DNA from: Tissierellales bacterium
GTDB taxonomy: Bacteria; Bacillota; Clostridia; Tissierellales; JAOAQY01
Assembly (NCBI GenBank): GCA_025210965.1
Contig: JAOAQY010000094.1
Coordinates: 1 to 47,711, forward strand
Direction of reading: 5' to 3'
Length of the DNA stretch: 47,711 nt
The position numbers and the translations under genes were made by a program. The notes beneath the pieces were generated by a model. It was not told the DNA's origin. It saw only the letters and a list, made by a program, of their open reading frames with translations, and searched no databases. Of the stretch, positions 28,695 to 37,142 are shown one piece after another; positions within the stretch are counted from its first letter, which is position 1, and each line of letters starts with the position of its first letter.

Positions 28695-29294
28695 CTACGC
28701 TTTTTTCTTTTTAGAAATCATATTAACTAAACCAATTAGTAATCCCAATGTCAAAAATGCACCAGGTGGTAATATCATTATAATAGCCGGTTGGAAACTA
28801 GCTCCGAAAACAGCATTTCCTAAAAATGTTCCAGCTCCTAATAACTCTCTTATAACACCAAGTACAGATAAAGACAATGTAAATCCAAGTCCCATTCCAA
28901 GTCCATCAATTATAGCATCACCAGGTTTAGCTTTTGATGCAAATGACTCCGCTCTACCAAGTATCAAACAGTTAACTACAATAAGTGGTAAAAATAAACC
29001 AAGTGCATTGTAAATTGGCAATGCATATGCATTTAGCATCATGCCTATCATAGTAACAAACGACGCTATTACTATTATAAATACCGGAATTCTTATTTTG
29101 TCTGGCACAACTTTTCTAATTAATGATATTACAAGGTTCGACCCTAAAAGAACTGCAGTAGTTGCAAGTCCCATAGCAAAACCATCTTTAGCAGTAGTAG
29201 TAACCGCTAGAGTTGGACACATTCCTAAAAGTTGTACAAATGTAGGATTGTCTTTAATCAATCCATTTTTTAATATATCTATTTTTTTGCTCAT
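28695..29294 (-). CDS. rnfE: Rnf complex membrane subunit RnfE
   Basis: Membrane partner of RnfA. 199 residues, about six hydrophobic segments; LLGMCPTLAVTTTAKDG and VVNCLILGRAESFA hold the two conserved cysteines. ATG at 29294 is chosen over TTG at 29312 because AGGAGGTGG lies between them at proper distance. Confidence 0.95.
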   Translation of the reverse strand: MSKKIDILKNGLIKDNPTFVQLLGMCPTLAVTTTAKDGFAMGLATTAVLLGSNLVISLIRKVVPDKIRIPVFIIVIASFVTMIGMMLNAYALPIYNALGLFLPLIVVNCLILGRAESFASKAKPGDAIIDGLGMGLGFTLSLSVLGVIRELLGAGTFLGNAVFGASFQPAIIMILPPGAFLTLGLLIGLVNMISKKKKA

Positions 29295-29315
29295 CGTTCC
29301 ACCTCCTACCAAGTC

Positions 29316-29870
29316 CTATTTAAGATTTTCTTCAAAATAATTCAATGATTCATTCACTGCCAAAGCTACTGCTTTTGATGTTATAGTAGCTCCAGTAATA
29401 GCCTGAACTTCACTGTCTTTTTGTGGCTCTAACTTATTTATTTGAACCTTATCTGTTGAGTTTTTGCCTACAAATTTTGATTGAAAAGAATCCTTTTCAG
29501 CATTAGCTCCAAGACCTGGTGTTTCAGTATGTTTTAGAACTTTCATTCCTGTAATTTCTCCATCAGAACTGATTCCAGTCAATATTTCAAGTTTTCCGCC
29601 AAATCCATTAGATTTTGACTTTATAGTATATCCTGAAATAGAATCTCCACTCTTTCCAACATATACTTCGATTATATTTTCGTTGTCAACTACATCGACA
29701 CTTTCAAAATTTTCAGCATTAGGCAATACAGCCAATCTAGCCTCTTGATTTGTTTTTATCTCAGCTTCTAGTATTTTAGGCGCTGTAATTTGATTTGTAA
29801 AACCCAGTACTAGAGCAGAAATAGCAGTGATAAATGCCAATTTAAGTCCTAACGTTATAGTATCACGCAT
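29316..29870 (-). CDS. rnfG: Rnf complex flavoprotein RnfG
   Basis: Outer-face subunit with covalently bound FMN. 184 residues: N-terminal membrane helix (about 8-27), and an FMN-binding domain with the attachment motif ITGATITSKAV, in which a Thr takes FMN through a phosphoester bond made by ApbE. No apbE was seen in this window. Its start overlaps the rnfD end by 8 bases. Confidence 0.94.
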   Translation of the reverse strand: MRDTITLGLKLAFITAISALVLGFTNQITAPKILEAEIKTNQEARLAVLPNAENFESVDVVDNENIIEVYVGKSGDSISGYTIKSKSNGFGGKLEILTGISSDGEITGMKVLKHTETPGLGANAEKDSFQSKFVGKNSTDKVQINKLEPQKDSEVQAITGATITSKAVALAVNESLNYFEENLK

Positions 29871-30810
29871 GCTTTTTCACCTCGCTAACACCAAATACTT
29901 TTGGTCTTGTATATTTGTCTATAAGTGGTGCTGCTAAATTCATAAGTAATATAGAATAAGAAACACCTTCTGGATATCCACCATATAATCTTATTACAAC
30001 TGTGAGAATACCACATCCAACAGCATATATTATCTGTCCTTTAGGACTAACTGGCGATGATGCATAGTCAGTTGCCATAAAAAATGCACCTAACATCAAT
30101 CCACCTGCTAAAACTTGTGTAATCATTCCATTTAAACCTTGTCCTGCAACTAACATAAGTATAGCAACAGTTCCTATATACATAGTTGGTATTCTCCAAG
30201 AGATGATCTTTCTAAATATAAGATATACTCCGCCTAATATCAAAAGTATTGCTGATGTTTCTCCAATACATCCTGGAACGTTTCCAAGAAGTAATTCCTT
30301 AGCAGAAAACGTATACTCAAGTCCCTCTTTTAACTGGCCAAGAGGTGTAGCTGTAGTTACAGCATCTACGCCTGTGCTAATCCACTGTCCTGTCATGATA
30401 ACTGGCCATGATGCTACTAGCATTGCTCTAGCTGCAAGTGCTGGGTTCATGAAGTTATGACCAAGTCCTCCAAACGCTTGCTTTACTATACCTACCGCAA
30501 ATACAGAACCTATAACTGCTATCCACCATGGTGCAGATGCTGGTAAGTTAAATGCAAGTAACAATCCAGTAACAGCTGCACTTAAATCTCCAATTGTAAC
30601 TGGTTGTTTTCTAAGTTTTTGAATCAAATATTCTGTCAATACTGCTGTTAATACCGACAATAATATCAATTTTGCTGCATTAAATCTAAAATAATATATA
30701 CCAGCAAGAGTTGCTGGCAACAGTGCTATTAAAACATCAAGCATTATACTTCTCGTACTCTGTTTTGTTCGAATATGAGGTGAACTTGATGCAAATAAAA
30801 TCTTATCCAT
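29863..30810 (-). CDS. rnfD: Rnf complex membrane flavoprotein RnfD
   Basis: Polytopic membrane subunit with covalent FMN. 315 residues with about nine hydrophobic stretches; the FMN site is in AVTTATPLGQLK, and GLGHNFMNPALAARAML and ATDYASSPVSPKGQ are family signatures. Start ATG behind GAGGGGGT. Confidence 0.95.
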   Translation of the reverse strand: MDKILFASSSPHIRTKQSTRSIMLDVLIALLPATLAGIYYFRFNAAKLILLSVLTAVLTEYLIQKLRKQPVTIGDLSAAVTGLLLAFNLPASAPWWIAVIGSVFAVGIVKQAFGGLGHNFMNPALAARAMLVASWPVIMTGQWISTGVDAVTTATPLGQLKEGLEYTFSAKELLLGNVPGCIGETSAILLILGGVYLIFRKIISWRIPTMYIGTVAILMLVAGQGLNGMITQVLAGGLMLGAFFMATDYASSPVSPKGQIIYAVGCGILTVVIRLYGGYPEGVSYSILLMNLAAPLIDKYTRPKVFGVSEVKKHA

Positions 30811-30824
30811 AATTGTACCCCCTC

Positions 30825-32150
30825 TTATCTATTGCGTCGACGCGCTATTACTTCTCTTTTAGCCAATCTAATAGTCTCTACAAGTGGTCTTCTTGCTGGA
30901 CATATATACGAACATGATCCGCATTCTATACAATCCGCTACATGCATAGACTCAGCTTCATCAATTAGATTCTTCATAGCATATTGACTCAAAAATAAAG
31001 GTTGAAGATGTACTGGACAAGCGTCTACACACTTACCACATCTAATACATGCTTCTGCTTGTGGTACTTTAGATTCTGATTCATCTAACATCAATATACC
31101 AGATGTACCTTTTATTACAGGTATATCATCCGTATACTGTGACAATCCCATCATTGGTCCACCCATGATAATTTTACCAATATTTTCTTTCGCTCCACCA
31201 CATTGTTCAATAACCTCACTAAATGAAGTTCCTACTTTTACCAATAAGTTCTTAGGCTCTTTGACAGCACTACCTGTGATAGTAACTATTCGCTCTATTA
31301 ATGGCATTCCTTTTGTTACAGCATCAGCTATAGCAGCGGCTGTTCCCACATTATCAACTACTGCTCCTGCATCCATTGGCAATCCGCCAGATGGAACTTC
31401 TCTTCCTGTAACAGCATTTATTATTCTCTTTTCATCCCCTTGAGGGTATTTAGGAATAAGTGATGCTACATGTACATTACTATATTTTTCAGATGCCTTT
31501 TTTATAGCTTCTATTGCATCAGGTTTATTTGTTTCTATTGCAATAAAACCTTCTTTAACACCCAAAATTTTCATTATAATTCTAAGACCTTCAACAACAC
31601 GTTCTGGTGTTTCTAACATCAGTCTGTGATCTGCTGTCAAATATGGTTCACATTCTGCACCATTTAATATCACCACATCAATTGGCTTGTCTTTAGGTGG
31701 CGATAATTTGACATGGGTTGGGAAGCTTGCTCCACCCATACCAGTTATACCTGCTTCCTTTACTACTGCAAGTAATTCTTCTGCCGAAAGTGATTCCACT
31801 GATCCTTTTGGCTTTACACTTTCATGTAATTCATTTTTCCCATCTGATTCAATAAAAACTGCTTTTGCTTTACCAAGTGGTGTTTTAACATCTGCAACCT
31901 TCTTTACCTTTCCAGATACACTCGAATGAATATTCGCCGCAACAAAAGATTTAGCTTCTCCAATCATTTGTCCAACTTTTACTTCATCCATAACTTTTAC
32001 CACTGGTTCGCAAGGCGCTCCAATATGCATATGCAATGGAATAACAACCATTTTAGGCTCATTTGCCTTTTCAACAGTTTTTGCCTCAGTTAAACTTTTA
32101 AAATGTGGCGGATGTATGCCACCTTTAAATGTTAACCCCTCTAGCTTCAT
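30825..32150 (-). CDS. rnfC: Rnf complex NADH-dehydrogenase subunit RnfC
   Basis: Cytoplasmic subunit that reduces NAD; binds FMN and NADH plus two [4Fe-4S] clusters. 441 residues: N-terminal FKGGIHPPHFK barrel-like region, the Rossmann-type NADH/FMN part (GITGMGGASFPTHVKL, LNGAECEPYLTADHRLM), an SLBB part, and clusters CIRCGKCVDACP and CIECGSCSYICP near the C-terminus. ATG at 32150 lies 5 bases after GAGGTGA; an open upstream extension to 32198 has no ribosome site. First gene of rnfCDGEAB. Confidence 0.96.
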   Translation of the reverse strand: MKLEGLTFKGGIHPPHFKSLTEAKTVEKANEPKMVVIPLHMHIGAPCEPVVKVMDEVKVGQMIGEAKSFVAANIHSSVSGKVKKVADVKTPLGKAKAVFIESDGKNELHESVKPKGSVESLSAEELLAVVKEAGITGMGGASFPTHVKLSPPKDKPIDVVILNGAECEPYLTADHRLMLETPERVVEGLRIIMKILGVKEGFIAIETNKPDAIEAIKKASEKYSNVHVASLIPKYPQGDEKRIINAVTGREVPSGGLPMDAGAVVDNVGTAAAIADAVTKGMPLIERIVTITGSAVKEPKNLLVKVGTSFSEVIEQCGGAKENIGKIIMGGPMMGLSQYTDDIPVIKGTSGILMLDESESKVPQAEACIRCGKCVDACPVHLQPLFLSQYAMKNLIDEAESMHVADCIECGSCSYICPARRPLVETIRLAKREVIARRRNR

Positions 32151-32254
32151 ACTTTTCACCTCGTCTTTTTTTCCTACTTTGCGTGGACATGTAAACACAT
32201 CCTTTTTTCAAAATAGAATCCTTTTATTAATGACCCTTTTGCCATGATTCACAC

Positions 32255-32288
32255 AAAAATCCTCTATACTAAAGCACAAAGGATTTTT
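32255..32288 (-). promoter_or_regulatory. Hairpin in the rnf leader
   Basis: AAAAATCCT (32255-32263) and AGGATTTTT (32280-32288) form a perfect 9-bp stem with a 16-base loop. The end of the stem is itself a T run, so it could act as a weak attenuator in the 240-base leader of rnfC. Function is inference. Confidence 0.5.
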
Positions 32289-32341
32289 AAGATAGTCCCC
32301 AATTCATGGCTATATTCAGAGACTTTCTTGATTTATAGAAG

Positions 32342-32359
32342 GGATATGATTTCATATCC
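32342..32359. promoter_or_regulatory. Inverted repeat in rnf leader, possible operator
   Basis: GGATATGATTTCATATCC: perfect 8-bp arms around TT. About 35-50 bases downstream of the predicted rnf transcription start. Could be a repressor site or an RNA hairpin. Confidence 0.45.
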
Positions 32360-32376
32360 AAACACAGAACCATTTT

Positions 32377-32390
32377 TATTGTATACAATA
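32377..32390. promoter_or_regulatory. 14-bp perfect palindrome at rnf start site, likely operator
   Basis: TATTGTATACAATA is fully symmetric and lies from about +3 to +16 of the predicted rnf transcript, where a bound repressor would block initiation. It is not the Rex consensus (TTGTTAA-N4-TTAACAA). The binding protein is unknown. Confidence 0.5.
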
Positions 32391-32399
32391 TCCTTTTAA

Positions 32400-32428
32400 A
32401 TTATATCACCTATTACATTCTCTCACAA
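32400..32428 (-). promoter_or_regulatory. Sigma-A promoter for rnfCDGEAB
   Basis: Reading leftward: -35 TTGTGA (32423-32428), 17-base spacer, -10 TATAAT (32400-32405) preceded by TGA, an extended -10. It lies just after the stop codon of the GHKL gene, so rnf is separately transcribed though close to the regulatory cluster. The intergenic stretch 32151-32442 holds this promoter, two dyads and a hairpin. Confidence 0.82.
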
Positions 32429-32442
32429 GAGTTGATAGATAA

Positions 32443-32988
32443 CTAACAATCTAGTAATTTATCTTCTTTTTCTTTCAAGTATTCCTTAATCCACATTAAT
32501 ATATCTACTTCACTTAAATCTTCGCATTCTAACACTCTTTTTATGTCTCTAGTATCTAATTCATAAAAATTTTCATTTATACTCCTTTTCAGTAACACAT
32601 CGCAATTATATTGATTGCCAGCCAAACTAACTATAGTATTCACAAAATCACCAAGTGGTGGTAGATCTATATTGTTACGCTCAAACCAGACTTCTAATTT
32701 TGTTCCTTTTCCCAATTCTGAGCTTATACAAAAGCATCCTCCGCACCTCTCAGCAGTCGCTTTTAATAATGATAACCCCAGCCCTACTTTCCTAGTTGTT
32801 CTAGTTGTAAAAAAAGGATTTGTTGCACGTTCTAAAAGTTCTTCACTCATACCCGTTCCATCATCCTCAACTATAAGTTCTATTTTATTTTCAGCTATAT
32901 TTTCTTTCCAAATAATTTTAACTAAATTCGCTTTTGCTTTAAACGAATTTTCTACTATATCAAGTATGTGAAGAGATAATTCTTTCAT
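32443..32988 (-). CDS. GHKL ATPase domain protein without phospho-acceptor domain
   Basis: 181 residues. The first 110 are a histidine-kinase-type ATPase fold: the N-box-like HILDIVENSFKAKA, G1 box VEDDGTGM, and GLGLSLLKATAERCGG as G2. There is no HisKA, sensor or membrane segment. The last 70 residues have no recognised fold. Such proteins occur with [FeFe]-hydrogenase genes in Clostridia. Probably a protein kinase or switch of the cluster. ATG at 32988, 8 bases after GGAGG; it overlaps nothing and lies 1 base from the PHP gene. Confidence 0.8.
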   Translation of the reverse strand: MKELSLHILDIVENSFKAKANLVKIIWKENIAENKIELIVEDDGTGMSEELLERATNPFFTTRTTRKVGLGLSLLKATAERCGGCFCISSELGKGTKLEVWFERNNIDLPPLGDFVNTIVSLAGNQYNCDVLLKRSINENFYELDTRDIKRVLECEDLSEVDILMWIKEYLKEKEDKLLDC

Positions 32989-32989
32989 T

Positions 32990-33685
32990 TTAAAAACCTC
33001 CAAGCCATTTAAATACTGATTTTATAGTCTTGTCATCTATATTCATACAATTAATAGCTTCATTCATATCAACTAATCTATGAGCATCAGAATTAGAAAT
33101 TATACGCATTTTTCGTTTATAAGTGCTATCATCTTCAGTTTTTGAATTTATTTCTATAAATGAAACCTTAGGACTTTCAGGCAAAAAACCTAATACATTT
33201 AGTATCCCATTTGATTTTCTATAAATGTGAGCATATCCCATTATCCCATCTAATTTTTTTACTATAGTATATATCTCATCTATACTAAATTTAGTGCTTG
33301 AAATAAGTAATTTGTCTAAATTTCCAATCACTTTATCCTCTTCATCCATCAATTGCTGTTTTCCAAAGAACTCTGTGCATGGCAAATCAGGTAATGATGA
33401 ATACATTTCTTGTGCCATAATAAAAGCATTTTCAAAACTTTTAAAATAGCATAGCAAGTGCACACCTTCCCTTGATTCTACCTCCATTCCTGGAATTAGC
33501 AATATATCTTTTTCTTTTGCAAGCTCTTGAATCGCTTCTAAATTTCCGCTTTGGTTATGATCTGTAACTGCTATTATATCCAATCCTTTAAGCCATGCCA
33601 TATTAACTATATTATTAGGTGTCATATCATCATCTGCACAAGGTGATAAAACAGAATGTATGTGTAGATCATAATAAACTTTCAT
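32990..33685 (-). CDS. PHP-domain phosphoesterase-like protein
   Basis: 231 residues of the PHP metal-dependent hydrolase fold: DLHIHSVLSPCADDDMTP gives the first metal site (HxH), ITVTDH-type AVTDHNQSGN the second, PGMEVESREGVHLLCYF the third, and SNSDAH a late ligand. Substrate unknown; relatives hydrolyse phosphate esters or trim nucleic acids. Start ATG directly after the DRTGG stop. Confidence 0.88.
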   Translation of the reverse strand: MKVYYDLHIHSVLSPCADDDMTPNNIVNMAWLKGLDIIAVTDHNQSGNLEAIQELAKEKDILLIPGMEVESREGVHLLCYFKSFENAFIMAQEMYSSLPDLPCTEFFGKQQLMDEEDKVIGNLDKLLISSTKFSIDEIYTIVKKLDGIMGYAHIYRKSNGILNVLGFLPESPKVSFIEINSKTEDDSTYKRKMRIISNSDAHRLVDMNEAINCMNIDDKTIKSVFKWLGGF

Positions 33686-34021
33686 CTAGACACCTTCTTC
33701 AGCTAGTACCTTCGCCAGTTCATATGCAGACATATCACTTTCAAATATAGGAATTCCAACTTCATTTGCCTTACTTATCGTCGCTTCTTCTACTTTCATC
33801 CCTTCTACAACTATTATTGCTGCAACTTCTAACAACGATGCTACAGCTATTATATTTAAATGAGTTTGTATAGTAAGCCATAATTGACCTTCTTTAGCTT
33901 TTCCCATCACTACGCTTAACAAATCTCCAATATAAACCCCTCTTAAATCAATATCCTTTGAAATTGCGTTGTCCGTAACTTCTTTTATATTACCTAGTTT
34001 CATAATAGATTCTAATTTCAT
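33686..34021 (-). CDS. DRTGG-domain protein (second copy)
   Basis: 111 residues forming one DRTGG domain, a small ligand-binding fold also found next to CBS domains and in phosphotransacetylase N-termini. No catalytic residues are evident. The stretch LRGVYIGDLLSVVMGKAKEGQLWLT is typical. Ten bases after the hydrogenase-like gene; ATG start behind GGGGG. Confidence 0.82.
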   Translation of the reverse strand: MKLESIMKLGNIKEVTDNAISKDIDLRGVYIGDLLSVVMGKAKEGQLWLTIQTHLNIIAVASLLEVAAIIVVEGMKVEEATISKANEVGIPIFESDMSAYELAKVLAEEGV

Positions 34022-34030
34022 AATAGCCCC

Positions 34031-35269
34031 CTATCTAAATTTACAATCTTCTATCTTGGCAAACCCTCTCACTATGTCTTCTGCAAACGCTCTACAGCTT
34101 GGTGCACCACAAGAACCACAGTCTAAACCTGGTAGCATCTTCACTATCTTGTCAAGCTCTTCAATCTTTTGCATAGCCTTCACTAGATTATCATCTAATG
34201 GCATTATTTCAATTGGAACTATTTCTTTATCCCAATGCATAAACCCTGATCTAAGCATCCTTAAAACTTGCTCCTCATCATATTTCAAATTTCCATGATT
34301 TATAACCTCTAAATGTTTCAATCGCCCAATAGCAATATAAGGATTCTCTATATTTAGAGCCCCTCCTACACATCCACCAACACAAGCTGATGCCTCTATA
34401 TATTCAACACTATCTAGTTTACCCATTTCTACAGCTTCCAACACATCTATAACATTGAATATTCCATCTACCGCTACATATTTATGACTATTGATTGATT
34501 CACTTTGTCCACCTAAGAACGCCCATCTGACTCCCTCTAGGTTTCCTTTTCTATAAGAACTACTTTCATTTATAACTTTTAAATTTCTAACAAGATCTCC
34601 ATATATGTCCTTAAATGAAACTGCTCCATCAAGTGCCGAATACCAAATTCCAAGTGGCCTTTTTACACTGGTAACTCTAGCTGTACATGGAGAAATATAC
34701 ACTATGCCTATATCTGAATCTTCACAATTCAATTCTTCTTTTAGTTCTCTTCTAATCATTCTACCGCCAATTTCAACTGTCGATTCTACCGTAACTAAGT
34801 TTTCTATCAGTTCTGGAAATCTCGCTTGAATAAGTCTAATAACCGCTGGACAATGAGATGATATAAGCGGTCCATCAATTTTTTTATTTCTAAGTTCATC
34901 TTTGACCATTATGCTAGCTAAATCAGCAAATACTGCTTCATCATAAACATAATCAAATCCCATATTCTTTATTGCCTCGAAAACTCTATCCATTTTCGTA
35001 TTGTCTTCAAATTGACCATAAATCGTTATAGGTACTAAAGCTACCTTGTATTTAAAATCTTTTATAATATCTATATTATCTGTAACTGATTTTTGAGCAT
35101 GATATGGGCACACACGTATGCATTCTCCGCAATCAATACATCTTTCTTTATCTATTATAGCTTTTCTATCCTTAACTCTTATTGCTTCCATCGGGCATCG
35201 TTGCATACAATTAGTGCATCCCATACATAATTTTTCGTCTAACACAACTGAATGAAAATACTGACTCAT
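34031..35269 (-). CDS. [FeFe]-hydrogenase-like iron-sulfur protein, probable sensor
   Basis: 412 residues: two [4Fe-4S] ferredoxin motifs (CMGCTNCMQRCP at 15-25, CIDCGECIRVCP at 44-54), a hydrogenase large-subunit C-terminal type region (about 80-330), and an extra [4Fe-4S] domain (LDCGSCGAPSC...C, 384-409) like that of RnfB. At the H-cluster positions Cys140, Cys195, Cys296 and Cys300 are all present, but the proton-relay Cys is His139 (SHCP for SCCP) and PCTAK reads PCTAR. So it may bind an H-cluster-like or other Fe-S centre, yet is unlikely to be a fast hydrogenase. Best guess: redox or hydrogen sensor for the flanking ATPases. ATG at 35269 is preferred to the one 6 bases up. Confidence 0.88.
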   Translation of the reverse strand: MSQYFHSVVLDEKLCMGCTNCMQRCPMEAIRVKDRKAIIDKERCIDCGECIRVCPYHAQKSVTDNIDIIKDFKYKVALVPITIYGQFEDNTKMDRVFEAIKNMGFDYVYDEAVFADLASIMVKDELRNKKIDGPLISSHCPAVIRLIQARFPELIENLVTVESTVEIGGRMIRRELKEELNCEDSDIGIVYISPCTARVTSVKRPLGIWYSALDGAVSFKDIYGDLVRNLKVINESSSYRKGNLEGVRWAFLGGQSESINSHKYVAVDGIFNVIDVLEAVEMGKLDSVEYIEASACVGGCVGGALNIENPYIAIGRLKHLEVINHGNLKYDEEQVLRMLRSGFMHWDKEIVPIEIMPLDDNLVKAMQKIEELDKIVKMLPGLDCGSCGAPSCRAFAEDIVRGFAKIEDCKFR

Positions 35270-35287
35270 ACGCATCCACCACCATTA

Positions 35288-35695
35288 TCATAATTTGAAT
35301 AACATTTTTAAAACCGTTCCCTCTTCACTAGACTTCAATTCCATATCATCAGTGCATCGCCTGATATTTGGTAACCCCATACCTGCTCCAAATCCCAATT
35401 CTCTGACCTGATCTGAAGCTGTTGAAAACCCTTCTGTCATTGCCAAAGGAATATCTTTTATGCCTGGCCCTTTATCAACAAATGATATATTTACTTCATC
35501 TTGACTAATAGATGCTTCCATAAAGCCGCCATCCGAATGAATTATAACATTTATTTCTGCCTCATAAGCAGCCACTGCAATTCGTCTTATCACTTTACTA
35601 TTTAGTCCTAGCTGTTTTAGTACTCTTTTCAATTTGCTTGAAACTTCTCCCGCTGTATCAAAATTATTTGCCTCTATTTCATACGAAAATTTCAT
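35288..35695 (-). CDS. RsbW/SpoIIAB-like GHKL ATPase
   Basis: 135 residues, an anti-sigma-factor-type serine kinase fold: AAYEAEINVIIHSDGG as the N box, FVDKGPGI as G1, and GFGAGMGLPNI as G2. No cognate sigma factor or STAS antagonist lies in the window, so the usual partner-switch cannot be assumed. Start ATG at 35695 behind GGTGAT; another ATG at 35716 overlaps the upstream stop. Confidence 0.85.
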   Translation of the reverse strand: MKFSYEIEANNFDTAGEVSSKLKRVLKQLGLNSKVIRRIAVAAYEAEINVIIHSDGGFMEASISQDEVNISFVDKGPGIKDIPLAMTEGFSTASDQVRELGFGAGMGLPNIRRCTDDMELKSSEEGTVLKMLFKL

Positions 35696-35715
35696 AGCAT
35701 CACCGCTTTTAACCA

Positions 35716-36084
35716 TTATCGCACAACCCCTTGAATATCAACACCCTCTAGTCCTTCTTGAAATAATTTACCACATGCAACATACATTATATCTTCCGTT
35801 CGCATAAGTACCAATTCATTGTCTATTGCGAGCTCTATCATTTCTTCTGTAGGATTCTTACCACGTACGAATACTATTGCATGTATTTCACTCATTTCTG
35901 CCGTCCTTATTACCTGAAGATTAGCAAGCCCAGTAAGCAATAGCGTTCCTTGATTGACAAACGCCAATACATCACTCATCAAGTCCGCTCCAAAAGCTGA
36001 TTCGATTTCAATATCCAAATGATTTTCTCCAGTTAAAACTTCTGCCTGAAGAACTTTTTGTATCTCATTTAGCTTCATCTTCAT
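35716..36084 (-). CDS. DRTGG-domain protein (first copy)
   Basis: 122 residues, a DRTGG domain with the EIQKVLQAEVLTG start and GADLMSDVLAF core. First gene of the six-gene cluster. It differs clearly from the second copy at 33686, so the two are not a recent duplication. ATG at 36084 follows GGAAG; the ATG at 36102 has no ribosome site. Confidence 0.82.
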   Translation of the reverse strand: MKMKLNEIQKVLQAEVLTGENHLDIEIESAFGADLMSDVLAFVNQGTLLLTGLANLQVIRTAEMSEIHAIVFVRGKNPTEEMIELAIDNELVLMRTEDIMYVACGKLFQEGLEGVDIQGVVR

Positions 36085-36146
36085 AAAACATCTTCCTTTC
36101 ATAAGTACTTTCTCATCTAAAATAAGTATTCGATTTTAATGAGTTG

Positions 36147-36160
36147 ATATCCTTTTAAAT
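36147..36160. promoter_or_regulatory. 14-base motif shared with the rnf promoter region
   Basis: ATATCCTTTTAAAT is identical to 32388-32401, which starts within the rnf -10 box. Here it lies 63 bases before the first DRTGG gene and is within a small dyad (GATAT/ATATC, 36146-36163). The -10 aligned to it reads TGATAT and is weak. Confidence 0.4.
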
Positions 36161-36180
36161 ATCAAAATTAACTAACCAAA

Positions 36181-37113
36181 TCAAGAAACATCGCGCTTAG
36201 TTTCTACATTGGCTTTAATTTTTGATTTAACTTTTAATCCGTGTTCCACAATATAAATCGAAGCTAATACCAATATACTGCCGAGTATTTGCATGTAGCC
36301 AAGTCTTTCTTTAAAAACCAATACTCCTGCAACCATTGTAACTATAGGCATCAAATTTAGGTATATAGATGATTCGCTCGCTCCTATTTTAGCAACTGCA
36401 AAATTATAGCCCAAAAAAGCCATTGCACTACAAATTACACTCAAAAAAATTAGATTCAATATTATTACAAAATCTATTCGAGACCACAAAATTTCTTCTC
36501 CAAATGAAAATGGCAAAAAACAAAGAGCTCCAACTATCGACTGGTAACAAGTTATGGTAAGTGAGTCGTACTTGTAACTAAGTTTTTTCATAAACATTGC
36601 ATATACAATCCAAGAAAAAATTGCACCAATCATCATTGCTAATCCTGTCAAAAATATACTACGATCCGCACCAATTCCTATTTCTTGATTTGAAACTATC
36701 AAGTATACTCCAAATATAGACAATACTACACCTATCCATTTGATCTTTGGAATAGCCACTTTATAAAATATAGCATCCGATATCATGGTGAATATTGGAA
36801 TAGTTGCTATTAATATTCCCGCTATTGACGTTGGCAAATAAAGCATACTTGAATTTTCAAAATAAAAATACAAACTTATTCCAATAGCACCTACCGCTAA
36901 AAGATCTTTGTAGTCCTTACGTTCTATTTTTTGTTTATTCCCACTCATCTTCTTTACTACGACCAATATCGCACTAGCTATTAGAAACCTGACCGCACCT
37001 TGACTCATAGGCGGTATAACTTGAACCACCACTTTAATACTTAAAAATGAAACTCCCCATACAAAAATAGTTAAAAGCATAATAAAAATTGCCTTCTTCT
37101 TTATATTTTCCAC
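36181..37113 (-). CDS. EamA/DMT-family transporter
   Basis: Ten-helix exporter or permease of the drug/metabolite family; 310 residues with two EamA repeats (about 8-145 and 160-295). Signatures: FVWGVSFLSIKVV in the first helix and YNFAVAKIGASESSIYLNLMPIVTM near the second repeat's end. Substrate cannot be told. GTG at 37113 is chosen, 5 bases after GGGGGTG; the ATG at 37134 would be upstream of that ribosome site. Confidence 0.9.
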   Translation of the reverse strand: MENIKKKAIFIMLLTIFVWGVSFLSIKVVVQVIPPMSQGAVRFLIASAILVVVKKMSGNKQKIERKDYKDLLAVGAIGISLYFYFENSSMLYLPTSIAGILIATIPIFTMISDAIFYKVAIPKIKWIGVVLSIFGVYLIVSNQEIGIGADRSIFLTGLAMMIGAIFSWIVYAMFMKKLSYKYDSLTITCYQSIVGALCFLPFSFGEEILWSRIDFVIILNLIFLSVICSAMAFLGYNFAVAKIGASESSIYLNLMPIVTMVAGVLVFKERLGYMQILGSILVLASIYIVEHGLKVKSKIKANVETKRDVS

Positions 37114-37142
37114 AAAAGCACCCCCAATAATCATATATCTAT

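Noticed and set aside
32377-32390. Rex repressor site at the rnf promoter
   Set aside because: The palindrome TATTGTATACAATA does not have the TTGTTAA-N4-TTAACAA layout; only a generic operator can be claimed.
34031-35269. A catalytic [FeFe] hydrogenase
   Set aside because: The relay Cys and the conserved Lys are replaced, and neither hydrogenase partners nor maturases adjoin, so a sensor-type role is more likely.
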